DNA of 64,000 bases from Peptostreptococcus russellii (lineage in GTDB: Bacteria; Bacillota; Clostridia; Peptostreptococcales; Peptostreptococcaceae), in NCBI RefSeq assembly GCF_900110295.1, contig NZ_FODF01000001.1, positions 62,001 through 126,000 on the forward strand. The letters run 5' to 3'. Made by a program: the position numbers and the translations under genes. Numbering within the stretch: the first letter of the stretch is position 1; every line of letters starts with the position of its first letter. The notes below the pieces were generated by a model. That model saw only the letters and a program-made list of their open reading frames with translations, had not been told where the DNA came from and did no database searches. This document shows, in pieces, positions 42,711-51,631 of this stretch.

Positions 42711-45266
42711 ATGGCTAGAAAAACAAATTCAAGAAACCCAGGCAAAAGACCAACTAAGGGAAGAAAACCAGTAAAAAGAAAAGTAGAGAAAAGAAGAGGG
42801 TTGAGATTTAATTCTGAATACCATAATATAATAGTTATTTTTCTAGGTATGTTCTTTGCCTACGGTTTGTATTCAAATTCAGGAGCAGTGCTTCCAAAGG
42901 TAATACAAATGGTATTTAAAGGATTATTTGGTGGTCTTGCAATATTGCTTCCAATTGTAATGATTGTAATTGGAGTACTGGGATTTGTAGATGGAAATGA
43001 AAAAATTGATAGATTTAGAAAAACTAAGATGTTCTATGTTGCAATAGTATTTCTTATAATATACTATGGTCTAATCAATTATGCTCAGATACCATCAGAT
43101 AGTATGCTTAGTGCTGATGTATTACAGGATACTATTAAGATGGGGGTAACAAGAGAGGGTATAGGATTAATACCTTCATTTATAACTTATTATCTGACTC
43201 ATATATTGGGACTTGTGGGCGCATGGCTTTTAACTATATTTGCAACAATAATATCTGTACTTTACATATTCAAAATATCTATGCAAGATATTATGACTAT
43301 GCTAAAAAATCCTAAGAGTGGGAAGGAAAGTATATTCTCAAAGATTAAATTTTTCAAGAAAAAGAATGCAAATGCTGAAGATGTAGATGATGCTACAATA
43401 GTAAGCAAAACAGGATTCTTTGATATGTTTAAAAGTAAACTTGGAAAGAATGAAAGTCAGAGTGAAGATGAAGAAGATGATGGAGATAAGACTATAAAAA
43501 TTGTAGGATTTAATAAAGCTGAAGATGACTATCTTGAAATACTTGAGGGAACTCAGGGCTTGTCTGATTTGGAGATACTTCAAAAATTACAAAATGAAGA
43601 ACCAGATTTAGGAGTTTTGCCAGAAGAAGATGAAGAGTTTAATAAGACTGATCCAGCAGAGACACTATTTGATGATCACGAATTTAGTACTCATGAAATA
43701 GTGTCAGAAGATGATTTGGCAAAAACAATGCCCAATAGTAATTTAAGCGGTATTTCAGATTTAAAGAAAAAATCCCAAATGTCATCAAGTGGATTGATTT
43801 CAGACGTAAGTGAAGCTATGTCTTCTGATGAAAATGAACATTTGAAATATATGAATTATAAAAAGCCACCAGTTTCTCTTTTGAATAGGGTGGTCAATAA
43901 GAATGATAAGAGATCTAAGCAAAAAGTGCTTGAAAATGCAAGACAGCTTGAACAGACTTTAAAAGATTTCGGAGTTGATGCTTCGATTAATCAAGTAACA
44001 GTAGGTCCTACTATTACAAGATATGAAATACAGCCTAGACCTGGAGTAAAGGTAAGTAAAATAGTAAATCTTACAGATGATATAGCTCTAAGTCTTGCGG
44101 CTAAGAGTATAAGAATGGAAGCACCTATACCAGGAAAAAGTGCAATTGGTATAGAAGTACCAAATGATGAACCACAGATGGTAAGTGCAAGAGAGATTAT
44201 AGAAAGTCCTGAGTTTAACAACTTTAAGTCACCTTTAGCTATGGGACTAGGAAAGGATGTTTCAGGTAAAATAATTATAGGGGATATATCAAAGATGCCA
44301 CATTTATTGATTGCAGGATCAACAGGTTCTGGTAAATCAGTATGTGTAAATACTTTGATAACAAGTATATTATATAAGGCAAAACCAGATGAAGTAAAGC
44401 TTATGCTTATAGATCCAAAGGTTGTTGAACTTGCAAACTATAATGGAATACCTCATCTTATGATTCCAGTTGTTACAGATCCTAAAAAGGCTGCCAATGC
44501 ACTTTGTTGGGCTGTAACAGAGATGAATAGAAGATACAAGTTATTTGCAGAGGCTCAAGTAAAGGATATTTCAAGTTATAATGATAAAACAGATAATCCG
44601 CTTCCTAAGATTGTAATAATAATAGATGAGCTTGCCGATCTTATGATGGCAAGTGCTAATGAAGTGGAAGATTATATATGTAGACTTGCACAGATGGCTA
44701 GAGCAGCAGGAATGCATTTGATTGTAGCGACTCAGAGACCATCCGTAGATGTTATTACAGGTGTTATAAAGGCTAATATACCTTCTAGAATAGCATTTGC
44801 AGTTTCATCTCAGACTGACTCTAGAACAATAATAGACATGGGTGGAGCCGAAAAACTTTTAGGTAAGGGTGACATGTTATTTTATCCACTAGGTGCTTCC
44901 AAACCGAGAAGATTACAGGGAGCCTTTATATCTGAAGAAGAGTCAGACAAGGTAATAGAATATGTTAAAAAAGAAGCTGGAGATACAGGTGGAGCCAATT
45001 ATATAGAAGAAATAGAAGAATCTATATCTAATATAGGAAGCATAAAATCAGATGATACTGATGAATTTCTTTATGATGCAATAGAGTTTGTTGTAAATAA
45101 CGGGCAGGCTTCTGCATCTATGCTTCAAAGAAAGTTTAAAATAGGATTTAATAGAGCTGCTAGATTAATAGATGATATGGAGGAAAGAGGCATTGTTGGT
45201 CCAAGTGAAGGAAGCAAGCCTAGAAAAGTTCTAATATCAAAGGAACAGCTCTCACAATTACAGTAA
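42711..45266 (+). CDS. ftsK: FtsK/SpoIIIE family DNA translocase
   Basis: FtsK pumps chromosomal DNA through the closing septum. The 851-residue protein has a basic start, four to five membrane helices (about residues 35-185), an acidic linker, then the motor: [24 protein letters not shown], Walker [13 protein letters not shown] (about 537-548) and Walker [35 protein letters not shown] follows. The C-terminal gamma winged helix ([20 protein letters not shown]) reads orienting DNA motifs. It begins 10 bases after the M16 gene. The spoVF/dapG genes that separate the two in Bacillus are absent. Confidence 0.96.
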   Translation: MARKTNSRNPGKRPTKGRKPVKRKVEKRRGLRFNSEYHNIIVIFLGMFFAYGLYSNSGAVLPKVIQMVFKGLFGGLAILLPIVMIVIGVLGFVDGNEKIDRFRKTKMFYVAIVFLIIYYGLINYAQIPSDSMLSADVLQDTIKMGVTREGIGLIPSFITYYLTHILGLVGAWLLTIFATIISVLYIFKISMQDIMTMLKNPKSGKESIFSKIKFFKKKNANAEDVDDATIVSKTGFFDMFKSKLGKNESQSEDEEDDGDKTIKIVGFNKAEDDYLEILEGTQGLSDLEILQKLQNEEPDLGVLPEEDEEFNKTDPAETLFDDHEFSTHEIVSEDDLAKTMPNSNLSGISDLKKKSQMSSSGLISDVSEAMSSDENEHLKYMNYKKPPVSLLNRVVNKNDKRSKQKVLENARQLEQTLKDFGVDASINQVTVGPTITRYEIQPRPGVKVSKIVNLTDDIALSLAAKSIRMEAPIPGKSAIGIEVPNDEPQMVSAREIIESPEFNNFKSPLAMGLGKDVSGKIIIGDISKMPHLLIAGSTGSGKSVCVNTLITSILYKAKPDEVKLMLIDPKVVELANYNGIPHLMIPVVTDPKKAANALCWAVTEMNRRYKLFAEAQVKDISSYNDKTDNPLPKIVIIIDELADLMMASANEVEDYICRLAQMARAAGMHLIVATQRPSVDVITGVIKANIPSRIAFAVSSQTDSRTIIDMGGAEKLLGKGDMLFYPLGASKPRRLQGAFISEEESDKVIEYVKKEAGDTGGANYIEEIEESISNIGSIKSDDTDEFLYDAIEFVVNNGQASASMLQRKFKIGFNRAARLIDDMEERGIVGPSEGSKPRKVLISKEQLSQLQ

Positions 45267-45282
45267 TGGAGGAAATAAAATT

Positions 45283-46605
45283 TTGAAAATAGCATTAGAA
45301 TCATTAGGGTGTTCCAAAAACTTAGTAGACGCAGAAATTATGCTAGGAATGCTTAATAAAGATGGACATCAGCTTGTAGGTGATTGCCAAGATGCAGATG
45401 TCGTAATAGTAAATACTTGTGGGTTTATAGAAGATGCAAAGCAAGAATCTATAGATTCTATAGTGAGATATGCTGAACTAAAAAATGAAGGTATAATAAA
45501 GTATCTTCTAGTTTCAGGATGTTTAGCTCAAAGATACACAGAAGAATTGTTAGAATCAATTCCAGAAATAGATGCCATTGTGGGTACAGGAAGTTATGAT
45601 AAAATAACAGAAGTAGTAGATAATCTTCCTGAAGACAAGGAAAAAGTAATAAGAATGGATGATATAAACTTTAGTTTTGATGAAACTCTTCCAAGATATG
45701 TTTCTACACCTCCATATCTAGCATATTTAAAAATAGGAGAAGGTTGTGATAACAATTGCACTTACTGTATCATACCAAAGTTGAGAGGAAAGTATAGAAG
45801 TAGAGATATAGAAGAGCTTATTAAAGAAGCAAAAACTTTAAAAGAAAATGGAGTAAAAGAACTTGTAGTAATAGCTCAGGATACAACAGTCTATGGAAGA
45901 GATCTTTATGGAAAGCCTGCTTTGGCAGAGCTTCTTGAAAGATTAGCAAAACTAGAATTTGATTGGATAAGAGTTCTTTACTCATATCCTGAAGGAATAT
46001 CCGAAGAAATAGTAGATGTAGTGGCTAAGTATGATAATATATGTAGCTATTTTGATATCCCAATGCAACACGCAAGCAATAGAATACTTAAACTGATGAA
46101 TAGAAAGACTTCTAGGGAAGAATTAAAGTCTAAGGTTGAAATGATAAGAAGTAAAATATCTGATGCCGTAATTAGAACTACATTTATAGTAGGTTTTCCT
46201 GGAGAAACGGATGAAGATTTTGAAGAGTTAATGGAATTTGTAGAGGAAATGCAGCTTGACAGAATGGGTGCATTTAAGTATTCAAGAGAAGAAGGAACTC
46301 CAGCGGATCTTCTTCCTAATCATGTTGATGAAGATACGAAAAAGGAAAGACTAGAAAGATTGATGATGTTACAGCAAGGAATTTCAGAAGAAAGAAATCA
46401 AGAAAACCTAGGTAAAACATTAAAGGTTTTAATTGAGGATAGAGTAGATGAGATTTTATTTATAGGAAGATCACAGAAGGATGCAGAGGACATAGATAGT
46501 GTCGTATATGTAGAAACAAGCGAAGATCTTCAAATCGGAGAAATGGTTGATGTAACAGTAGAAATAGCATATGAATATGACTTAAAGGGCAAGCTTGCCC
46601 AATAA
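45283..46605 (+). CDS. rimO: Ribosomal protein S12 methylthiotransferase RimO
   Basis: RimO adds a methylthio group to an aspartate of ribosomal protein S12 using two iron-sulfur clusters. The N-terminal UPF0004 domain has LGCSKNLVDAEIMLG (about residues 8-22), NTCGFIEDAKQESID and VSGCLAQRY with its three cysteines. The radical SAM motif is GCDNNCTYCIIP (CX3CX2C, about 153-164), and a TRAM domain closes the 440 residues. LGCSKN rather than TLGC distinguishes it from MiaB. TTG start after GGAGGA. A perfect palindrome GGGCAAGCTTGCCC lies in the last codons. Confidence 0.95.
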   Translation: MKIALESLGCSKNLVDAEIMLGMLNKDGHQLVGDCQDADVVIVNTCGFIEDAKQESIDSIVRYAELKNEGIIKYLLVSGCLAQRYTEELLESIPEIDAIVGTGSYDKITEVVDNLPEDKEKVIRMDDINFSFDETLPRYVSTPPYLAYLKIGEGCDNNCTYCIIPKLRGKYRSRDIEELIKEAKTLKENGVKELVVIAQDTTVYGRDLYGKPALAELLERLAKLEFDWIRVLYSYPEGISEEIVDVVAKYDNICSYFDIPMQHASNRILKLMNRKTSREELKSKVEMIRSKISDAVIRTTFIVGFPGETDEDFEELMEFVEEMQLDRMGAFKYSREEGTPADLLPNHVDEDTKKERLERLMMLQQGISEERNQENLGKTLKVLIEDRVDEILFIGRSQKDAEDIDSVVYVETSEDLQIGEMVDVTVEIAYEYDLKGKLAQ

Positions 46606-46611
46606 TATAAT

Positions 46612-46650
46612 AAAGGACTGCCTAAAATTTATTTTGGCAGTCCTTTAGTT
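46612..46650 (+). terminator. Terminator of rimO
   Basis: AAAGGACTGCC (46612-46622) pairs with GGCAGTCCTTT (46636-46646), with AAAA/TTTT inside, followed by a T-rich tail. Confidence 0.94.
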
Positions 46651-46693
46651 TTATACAAAAGCTAAAGATATTTGATAAAGAAAAACTTTATGA

Positions 46694-46730
46694 GTATAAT
46701 TTTATTATTTATAAAAATACAAAATTATAC
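46694..46730. repeat. Inverted repeat upstream of pgsA
   Basis: GTATAATTTT (46694-46703) recurs in perfect inverse as AAAATTATAC (46721-46730), 17 bases apart. It lies 75-110 bases before pgsA and could be an operator or simple AT-rich structure. Confidence 0.45.
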
Positions 46731-46803
46731 CTATTAAAAGTGAAGTGTGATAAACTATATATAGAGCATAGAAATTTTAAAATTAAAATTAAGGAGGGTT
46801 TTT

Positions 46804-47343
46804 ATGAATCTACCTAACAAATTGACTGTTTTCAGAATGTGTATGGTACCATTGTTGGTGCTTTTTATGTATTTGCCAATACCTGGTAAATATTTAATCT
46901 CTCTGATTATATTTGTAGTTGCGGCCATAACGGATGCACTAGATGGTAATATAGCGAGAAGAAATAACATGGTAACTGACTTTGGAAAATTTATGGACCC
47001 ACTTGCAGATAAGCTACTTGTAATAGCAGCTCTTATTTGCCTTATAGAAGTAGGTTTGGTACCTGGATGGATAGTTCTTATAATAGTTGCTAGAGAGCTT
47101 GCTGTGAGTATCATGAGAGCTATTGCAGCAGCAGATGGCAATGTTATAGCAGCTGGAAATAGCGGAAAAATAAAAACAGTAGTGCAGATGATATCTATAA
47201 TTCTTTTATTATTTGGTGCACATATAGATTCTTCAGGAGTAATTATGGCTGGAAAGGTGCTTATTTATATAGCAGCAGCACTTACAGTATATTCTGGATA
47301 TGAATATTTTGCCAATAACAAATATTTATTTGAAGATAGATAA
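46804..47343 (+). CDS. pgsA: CDP-diacylglycerol-glycerol-3-phosphate 3-phosphatidyltransferase
   Basis: PgsA makes phosphatidylglycerophosphate, the precursor of phosphatidylglycerol and cardiolipin, in the membrane. The CDP-alcohol phosphotransferase motif DG(x2)AR(x8)G(x3)D(x3)D is complete: DALDGNIARRNNMVTDFGKF then MDPLADK, at about residues 46-72. The N-terminus NLPNKLTVFRM is typical for PgsA, and about five hydrophobic segments are visible in 179 residues. AGGAGGG precedes the ATG. Position before recA is common in Firmicutes. Confidence 0.95.
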   Translation: MNLPNKLTVFRMCMVPLLVLFMYLPIPGKYLISLIIFVVAAITDALDGNIARRNNMVTDFGKFMDPLADKLLVIAALICLIEVGLVPGWIVLIIVARELAVSIMRAIAAADGNVIAAGNSGKIKTVVQMISIILLLFGAHIDSSGVIMAGKVLIYIAAALTVYSGYEYFANNKYLFEDR

Positions 47344-47350
47344 TTTTAAA

Positions 47351-47392
47351 TATTATTCGGTGAGCTTTTCCTCACCGAATAATTGTGTTTTA
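47351..47392 (+). terminator. Terminator of pgsA
   Basis: ATTATTCGGTGAG and CTCACCGAATAAT form a perfect 13-bp stem with a six-base loop. TGTGTTTT follows. Confidence 0.92.
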
Positions 47393-47478
47393 TAAAAATA
47401 ATGTAAAATATGTTTAAAAAAACTGTAAATAGACTATTAATATATGAGAGAAGTAAATAGGAAATCTACAAGAATAAA

Positions 47479-47490
47479 GAACGTTTGTTC
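47479..47490 (+). promoter_or_regulatory. LexA (SOS) box 1 of recA
   Basis: GAACGTTTGTTC is a perfect match to the Gram-positive consensus GAAC-N4-GTTC and extends to a palindrome AAGAAC-N4-GTTCTT at 47477-47492. It touches the -35 of the recA promoter, so bound LexA would block polymerase. Confidence 0.92.
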
Positions 47491-47519
47491 TTGACTCTTT
47501 CAAATTCCTATTGTATAAT
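47491..47519 (+). promoter_or_regulatory. Promoter of recA
   Basis: TTGACT (47491-47496) and TATAAT (47514-47519) are 17 bases apart. Transcription would start near 47526, between the two LexA-type boxes. Confidence 0.92.
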
Positions 47520-47531
47520 ATAAAATATAAA

Positions 47532-47543
47532 GAACGTATGTTT
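47532..47543 (+). promoter_or_regulatory. Possible second LexA box downstream of the recA promoter
   Basis: GAACGTATGTTT differs from GAAC-N4-GTTC only at the last base. It lies just after the predicted transcription start and 30 bases before the recA ATG, a position where LexA could cooperate with box 1. Confidence 0.65.
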
Positions 47544-47572
47544 ATGTTTTGAAACATGGAAAGGGAGAGAAT

Positions 47573-48640
47573 ATGGCAATAGATCAGAATAAAATGGATG
47601 CTTTAAATGAAGCACTTGGTAAAATTGAAAAAGAATTCGGAAAAGGTTCAGTAATGAAGCTTGGAGAGACAAGCTCACTTGAAATAGATTCAATATCAAC
47701 AGGATCAATAGGTCTTGATATAGCATTGGGTATAGGAGGACTTCCTAGAGGAAGAATAGTTGAAATATACGGTCCTGAATCATCAGGTAAGACAACAGTT
47801 GCTCTTCATTGTATCGCAGAAGCACAGAGAAGAGATGGTATAGCTGCTTTTATAGATGCAGAACACGCACTTGATCCAGTATATGCAAGAGCATTAGGTG
47901 TTGATATAGACAATTTAGTAATATCACAGCCGGATACAGGAGAACAGGCTCTAGATATAGCAGAATCTCTAATAAGATCTGGTGCAATAGATATATTAGT
48001 AGTTGACTCTGTTGCAGCCTTAGTTCCTAAGGCAGAAATAGAAGGCGATATGGGAGATTCTCATGTTGGTCTTCAGGCTAGACTAATGTCTCAGGCACTT
48101 AGAAAGCTTACTGGATCCATTAAGAAATCAAACTGTGTTGTAGTATTTATAAATCAGCTTAGAGAAAAGGTTGGAGTAATGTTTGGTAATCCAGAAACAA
48201 CTACAGGAGGTAGAGCTCTTAAGTTCTTCTCAAGTATGAGATTGGAAGTAAGAAGAGTAGAAACAATCAAGCAAGGAGACAAGATGCTTGGTAGTAGAAC
48301 TAGAGTTAAGGTTGTAAAAAATAAGGTAGCGCCTCCATTTAAGCAAGTTGAGTTTGATATAATGTATGGAACAGGTATATCAAAGACTGGAGATCTTCTG
48401 GATGTAGCGGCTGGAATAGATGTAGTAAAGAAGGCTGGTGCATGGTATAGCTATAAAGACGAAAAGATGGGTCAAGGAAGAGAAAATTCAAAGAACTTCT
48501 TAGAAGAAAATGAAGATATAGCAAGAGAAATAGATGCTAAGGTTAGAGAGTATTATGGATTGGAATTTGACGAATCTGCATTTGCTCCAAAAGCAGAAGT
48601 GACAGCTGAAAAAAAGCCAGTAGAAGAGAAGAAAAAATAG
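47573..48640 (+). CDS. recA: Recombinase RecA
   Basis: RecA forms filaments on single-stranded DNA, exchanges strands and triggers LexA cleavage. The 355-residue protein has Walker [10 protein letters not shown] (about residues 67-75), [20 protein letters not shown] (Walker B) and [20 protein letters not shown] (L2 loop). It ends in an acidic/Lys-rich tail. ATG 47573 follows AAGGGAGA; the frame is open to an ATG at 47549 with no site. It is expressed alone behind an SOS-controlled promoter. Confidence 0.98.
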   Translation: MAIDQNKMDALNEALGKIEKEFGKGSVMKLGETSSLEIDSISTGSIGLDIALGIGGLPRGRIVEIYGPESSGKTTVALHCIAEAQRRDGIAAFIDAEHALDPVYARALGVDIDNLVISQPDTGEQALDIAESLIRSGAIDILVVDSVAALVPKAEIEGDMGDSHVGLQARLMSQALRKLTGSIKKSNCVVVFINQLREKVGVMFGNPETTTGGRALKFFSSMRLEVRRVETIKQGDKMLGSRTRVKVVKNKVAPPFKQVEFDIMYGTGISKTGDLLDVAAGIDVVKKAGAWYSYKDEKMGQGRENSKNFLEENEDIAREIDAKVREYYGLEFDESAFAPKAEVTAEKKPVEEKKK

Positions 48641-48697
48641 CAATAGAAAAATAAAATAATTGAATTGTAAACTATAGAATAAATGTATGGAAAATCA

Positions 48698-48737
48698 GTA
48701 TGGAAAAGGAAAGTTTTCTTTTTTCATACTATTTTTT
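48698..48737 (+). terminator. Terminator of recA
   Basis: AGTATGGAAAAGGAAA pairs, with three G-T wobbles, to TTTCTTTTTTCATACT and is followed by ATTTTTTT. Confidence 0.85.
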
Positions 48738-48824
48738 TATTTTGAAAATAATATATAGTCCTTTAAAAAGTTCATATACTAACAGTTACGACTATTTTAT
48801 ATTATCAACAATGTGTTTATATAA

Positions 48825-48853
48825 TTGACATAAGTCTTAAAAAATAATAAAAT
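48825..48853 (+). promoter_or_regulatory. Promoter of rny
   Basis: TTGACA (48825-48830, perfect) and TAAAAT (48848-48853) are 17 bases apart. The leader to the gene would be about 110 bases; nothing else is recognised in 48738-48970. Confidence 0.82.
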
Positions 48854-48970
48854 AAGTATATAGGATTACCCTATAAATAAATTTATGATTTTTTACAAAA
48901 GCTAGAGAGTATTTTACATAAAGTACTTATAACAGAAAATGAACTTTGAAAACAGAATAACACAAAGGAG

Positions 48971-50518
48971 GTGGACACCATTATAGTATATATTATATTG
49001 ACAGCAGTTCTTGCTATTGTAATAGGACTATTAATTGGTTATGTTATCAGAAAAAACATCTCTGAAGCGAAGATTGGACAAGCAGAAAATCTTGCGAAAG
49101 AAATTGTCGAAAAAGCAAACAGAGATTCTGAAACAGTAAAGAAAGAAAAACTTCTTGAAGCTAAAGAAGAAATTCATAGATTACGTACTGAAGGCGAAAA
49201 TGAAAACAGAGAAAGAAGATTGGAAGTACAGAAATATGAAAAGAGAGTGTTGCAGAAAGAGGAGAATCTAGATAGAAAGATTCAATCATTAGAACAGAAA
49301 GAAAACGATCTATCTAGAAAGAATGAAGTTGTAACACAAAAAGAGAAAGAAGTAGAAGAATTAAAGGAACAACAATTACAGAAGTTAGAAAGCATCTCAG
49401 GATTTACAACAGAAGAAGCGAAAGAAATTATTTTATCTAATGCAGAGAGAGATGTAAGAAGAGAAATGTCCCTTATGATTAAGGAGAAGGAAGCTCAGGC
49501 GAAGGAAGAAGCCGATAAGAGAGCAAGAGAAATTATAGGATATGCTATACAGAAGTGTTCAGCAGATCATGTAGCAGAAACAACAGTATCAGTAGTCAAT
49601 CTACCTAACGATGAAATGAAGGGTAGAATAATCGGTAGAGAAGGTAGAAATATAAGAGCCTTAGAAACACTTACAGGAATTGATTTAATAATCGATGATA
49701 CTCCTGAAGCTGTAATACTATCAGGATTTGATCCAATAAGAAGAGACGTTGCAAGAATTGCACTTGAAAATCTTATAAGCGATGGTAGAATTCATCCAGC
49801 AAGAATAGAAGAAATGGTTGAAAAAGCAAAGAAGGAAGTACAGAGTATTATTAAAGAAGCTGGTGAACAGGCTATGTTTGATACAGGTGTACACGGACTA
49901 CATCCTGAACTTGTGAAATTACTAGGAAGATTAAAGTATAGAACAAGTTATGGACAAAATGTGCTAAAGCATTCTATTGAGGTGTCTATTTTGGCAGGTA
50001 TAATGGCTGAAGAAATAGGTGCAGATGTTAAACTTGCAAAGAGAGCAGGTCTTGTTCATGATATAGGAAAGGCTGTAGACCACGAAGTACAGGGTACACA
50101 TATAGAAATTGGTATGGAATTGTTGAAGAAGTACAAGGAATCAAAGGATGTTATACACGCAATGAGTACACATCATGGAGATTATGAGCCACAGACAGTT
50201 GAGGCAGTGCTTGTAACGGCTGCAGATGCAGTTTCAGCAGCTAGACCAGGAGCTAGAAGAGAAACTCTTGAGGCATATATTAAGAGACTTGAAAAGCTAG
50301 AGGAAATTACTAATTCATATGAAGGTGTAGACAAGTCATTTGCTATTCAGGCTGGTAGAGAAGTTAGAATTATGGTTAAGCCTGAGGAAATAAACGATGA
50401 AGAAATACATCTACTTGCTAGAGATATGACTAAGAGAATTGAGGAAGAACTTGATTATCCAGGTCAGATAAAGGTAAGTATTATAAGAGAAACGAGAGCT
50501 ACGGATTACGCTAAGTAA
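48971..50518 (+). CDS. rny: Ribonuclease Y
   Basis: RNase Y is the membrane-anchored endoribonuclease that starts mRNA decay in Firmicutes. One N-terminal membrane helix ([19 protein letters not shown]), a long coiled coil (about residues 30-200), a KH domain ([21 protein letters not shown]) and an HD domain ([25 protein letters not shown]) fill 515 residues. The GTG at 48971 lies inside a perfect AAAGGAGGTG binding site, so it is probably not used; ATT at 48980, six bases after that site, is a better place to start. The coordinates keep the GTG. Confidence 0.95.
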   Translation: MDTIIVYIILTAVLAIVIGLLIGYVIRKNISEAKIGQAENLAKEIVEKANRDSETVKKEKLLEAKEEIHRLRTEGENENRERRLEVQKYEKRVLQKEENLDRKIQSLEQKENDLSRKNEVVTQKEKEVEELKEQQLQKLESISGFTTEEAKEIILSNAERDVRREMSLMIKEKEAQAKEEADKRAREIIGYAIQKCSADHVAETTVSVVNLPNDEMKGRIIGREGRNIRALETLTGIDLIIDDTPEAVILSGFDPIRRDVARIALENLISDGRIHPARIEEMVEKAKKEVQSIIKEAGEQAMFDTGVHGLHPELVKLLGRLKYRTSYGQNVLKHSIEVSILAGIMAEEIGADVKLAKRAGLVHDIGKAVDHEVQGTHIEIGMELLKKYKESKDVIHAMSTHHGDYEPQTVEAVLVTAADAVSAARPGARRETLEAYIKRLEKLEEITNSYEGVDKSFAIQAGREVRIMVKPEEINDEEIHLLARDMTKRIEEELDYPGQIKVSIIRETRATDYAK

Positions 50519-50535
50519 ATGTAGATAAGTAAATG

Positions 50536-50574
50536 AAAGCCCCAAAAGTATAAATACTTTTGGGGCTTTTTTTG
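50536..50574 (+). terminator. Terminator of rny
   Basis: AAAGCCCCAAAAGTA (50536-50550) pairs perfectly with TACTTTTGGGGCTTT (50555-50569) across a four-base loop; T-run follows. Confidence 0.96.
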
Positions 50575-50704
50575 TTTCAAATATATAAAAATTGGAAAAA
50601 TATGATAGTATAAGGTATATAGTTTATGACAAATTATAATATATTAATATAGACGAAAATTTAGAAGGACTATTTTTATAAATAGTTACATAAGGGAGGA
50701 AGTT

Positions 50705-51397
50705 ATGAATTTAAAATATATCTATCATAGTAGTTTTTATTTGGAATTAGAAGAATGTGCATTTATCTTTGACTATTACAAGGGGGATATACCTGATATA
50801 GACAAAGACAAGAAACTGTATGTATTCTCTAGCCATAGACACAATGATCACTATAATGAAAAAATATTTGATATTTTTGCCGATTACAATGTAAGCTATA
50901 TTCTTTCAGATGATATAAAGGTTAAGGATAAATATAAGTTAGAAAATATAATATATTTATCTTCAGAAGATGAGTGTCAAATAGATGATATAAAGGTAAG
51001 GACTCTTGAAAGTACAGATGAAGGAGTTGCTTTTATAGTAACAGCAGAAGAAAAAACAATATATCATAGTGGAGATTTAAACTGGTGGACATGGAAGGGA
51101 TTTGAAAGTGAAGAAGAATTTAATTCCATGACAGAAAGGTTTAAGAGGGAGATAGCAAAGATAAAAGGTTTAGAAATTGATCTTGCTATGGCAGTTCTTG
51201 ATTATAGACAAAAAGAAAGGTATGACTGGGGACTTGTATATCTTCTTGAAAATACTAATATAAAGTATATTGCTCCTATGCATTGTTGGGAAAAATATGA
51301 GTTTATAGACAAGTTTAGAGAAGAACATAAAGATTTATTAAAAGATACTGTTTTGATAAATACAGATAAAATATCTAAAGAAGGTTATTTAATATAA
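50705..51397 (+). CDS. Metallo-beta-lactamase fold hydrolase
   Basis: This 230-residue protein has the metal-binding HxHxDH motif in SSHRHNDHYN (about residues 43-52) and IYHSGDLNWWTW near 119-130; a further His is in APMHCWEKYEF close to the C-terminus. These are the features of the small UlaG/YtnP-like group of the superfamily. The substrate cannot be read from sequence. GGGAGG precedes the ATG. It is a lone gene after the rny terminator where spoVS would be found in spore-formers. Confidence 0.87.
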   Translation: MNLKYIYHSSFYLELEECAFIFDYYKGDIPDIDKDKKLYVFSSHRHNDHYNEKIFDIFADYNVSYILSDDIKVKDKYKLENIIYLSSEDECQIDDIKVRTLESTDEGVAFIVTAEEKTIYHSGDLNWWTWKGFESEEEFNSMTERFKREIAKIKGLEIDLAMAVLDYRQKERYDWGLVYLLENTNIKYIAPMHCWEKYEFIDKFREEHKDLLKDTVLINTDKISKEGYLI

Positions 51398-51461
51398 TTG
51401 TATTTAAAATTAGATTTTAGGAAGTTTGGAATATAGACTAAATAACAAAATTTTAAGAAGT

Positions 51462-51490
51462 TTGTAATGTCAGTGTAATTATTATATAAT
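51462..51490 (+). promoter_or_regulatory. Promoter of polC
   Basis: TTGTAA (51462-51467) and TATAAT (51485-51490) lie 17 bases apart. The leader is about 135 bases, A-rich, and shows no obvious structure. Confidence 0.72.
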
Positions 51491-51631
51491 AATTATGCTG
51501 ATATTTTTATTAAGCAAAATAAAAATAAGATATAATAAAAAATACGTTAAAAATAAATAAAATATAAGGGAATAATTAAATAAAATAAAAAACTAAAAAT
51601 ATATATAATTTAAAAATGGAAGGAGGTAATT

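Noticed and set aside
46587-46600. Palindrome GGGCAAGCTTGCCC at the end of rimO
   Set aside because: It is perfect, but sits in coding sequence with no T-run, and a proper terminator follows 12 bases later. Probably chance or minor 3'-end structure.
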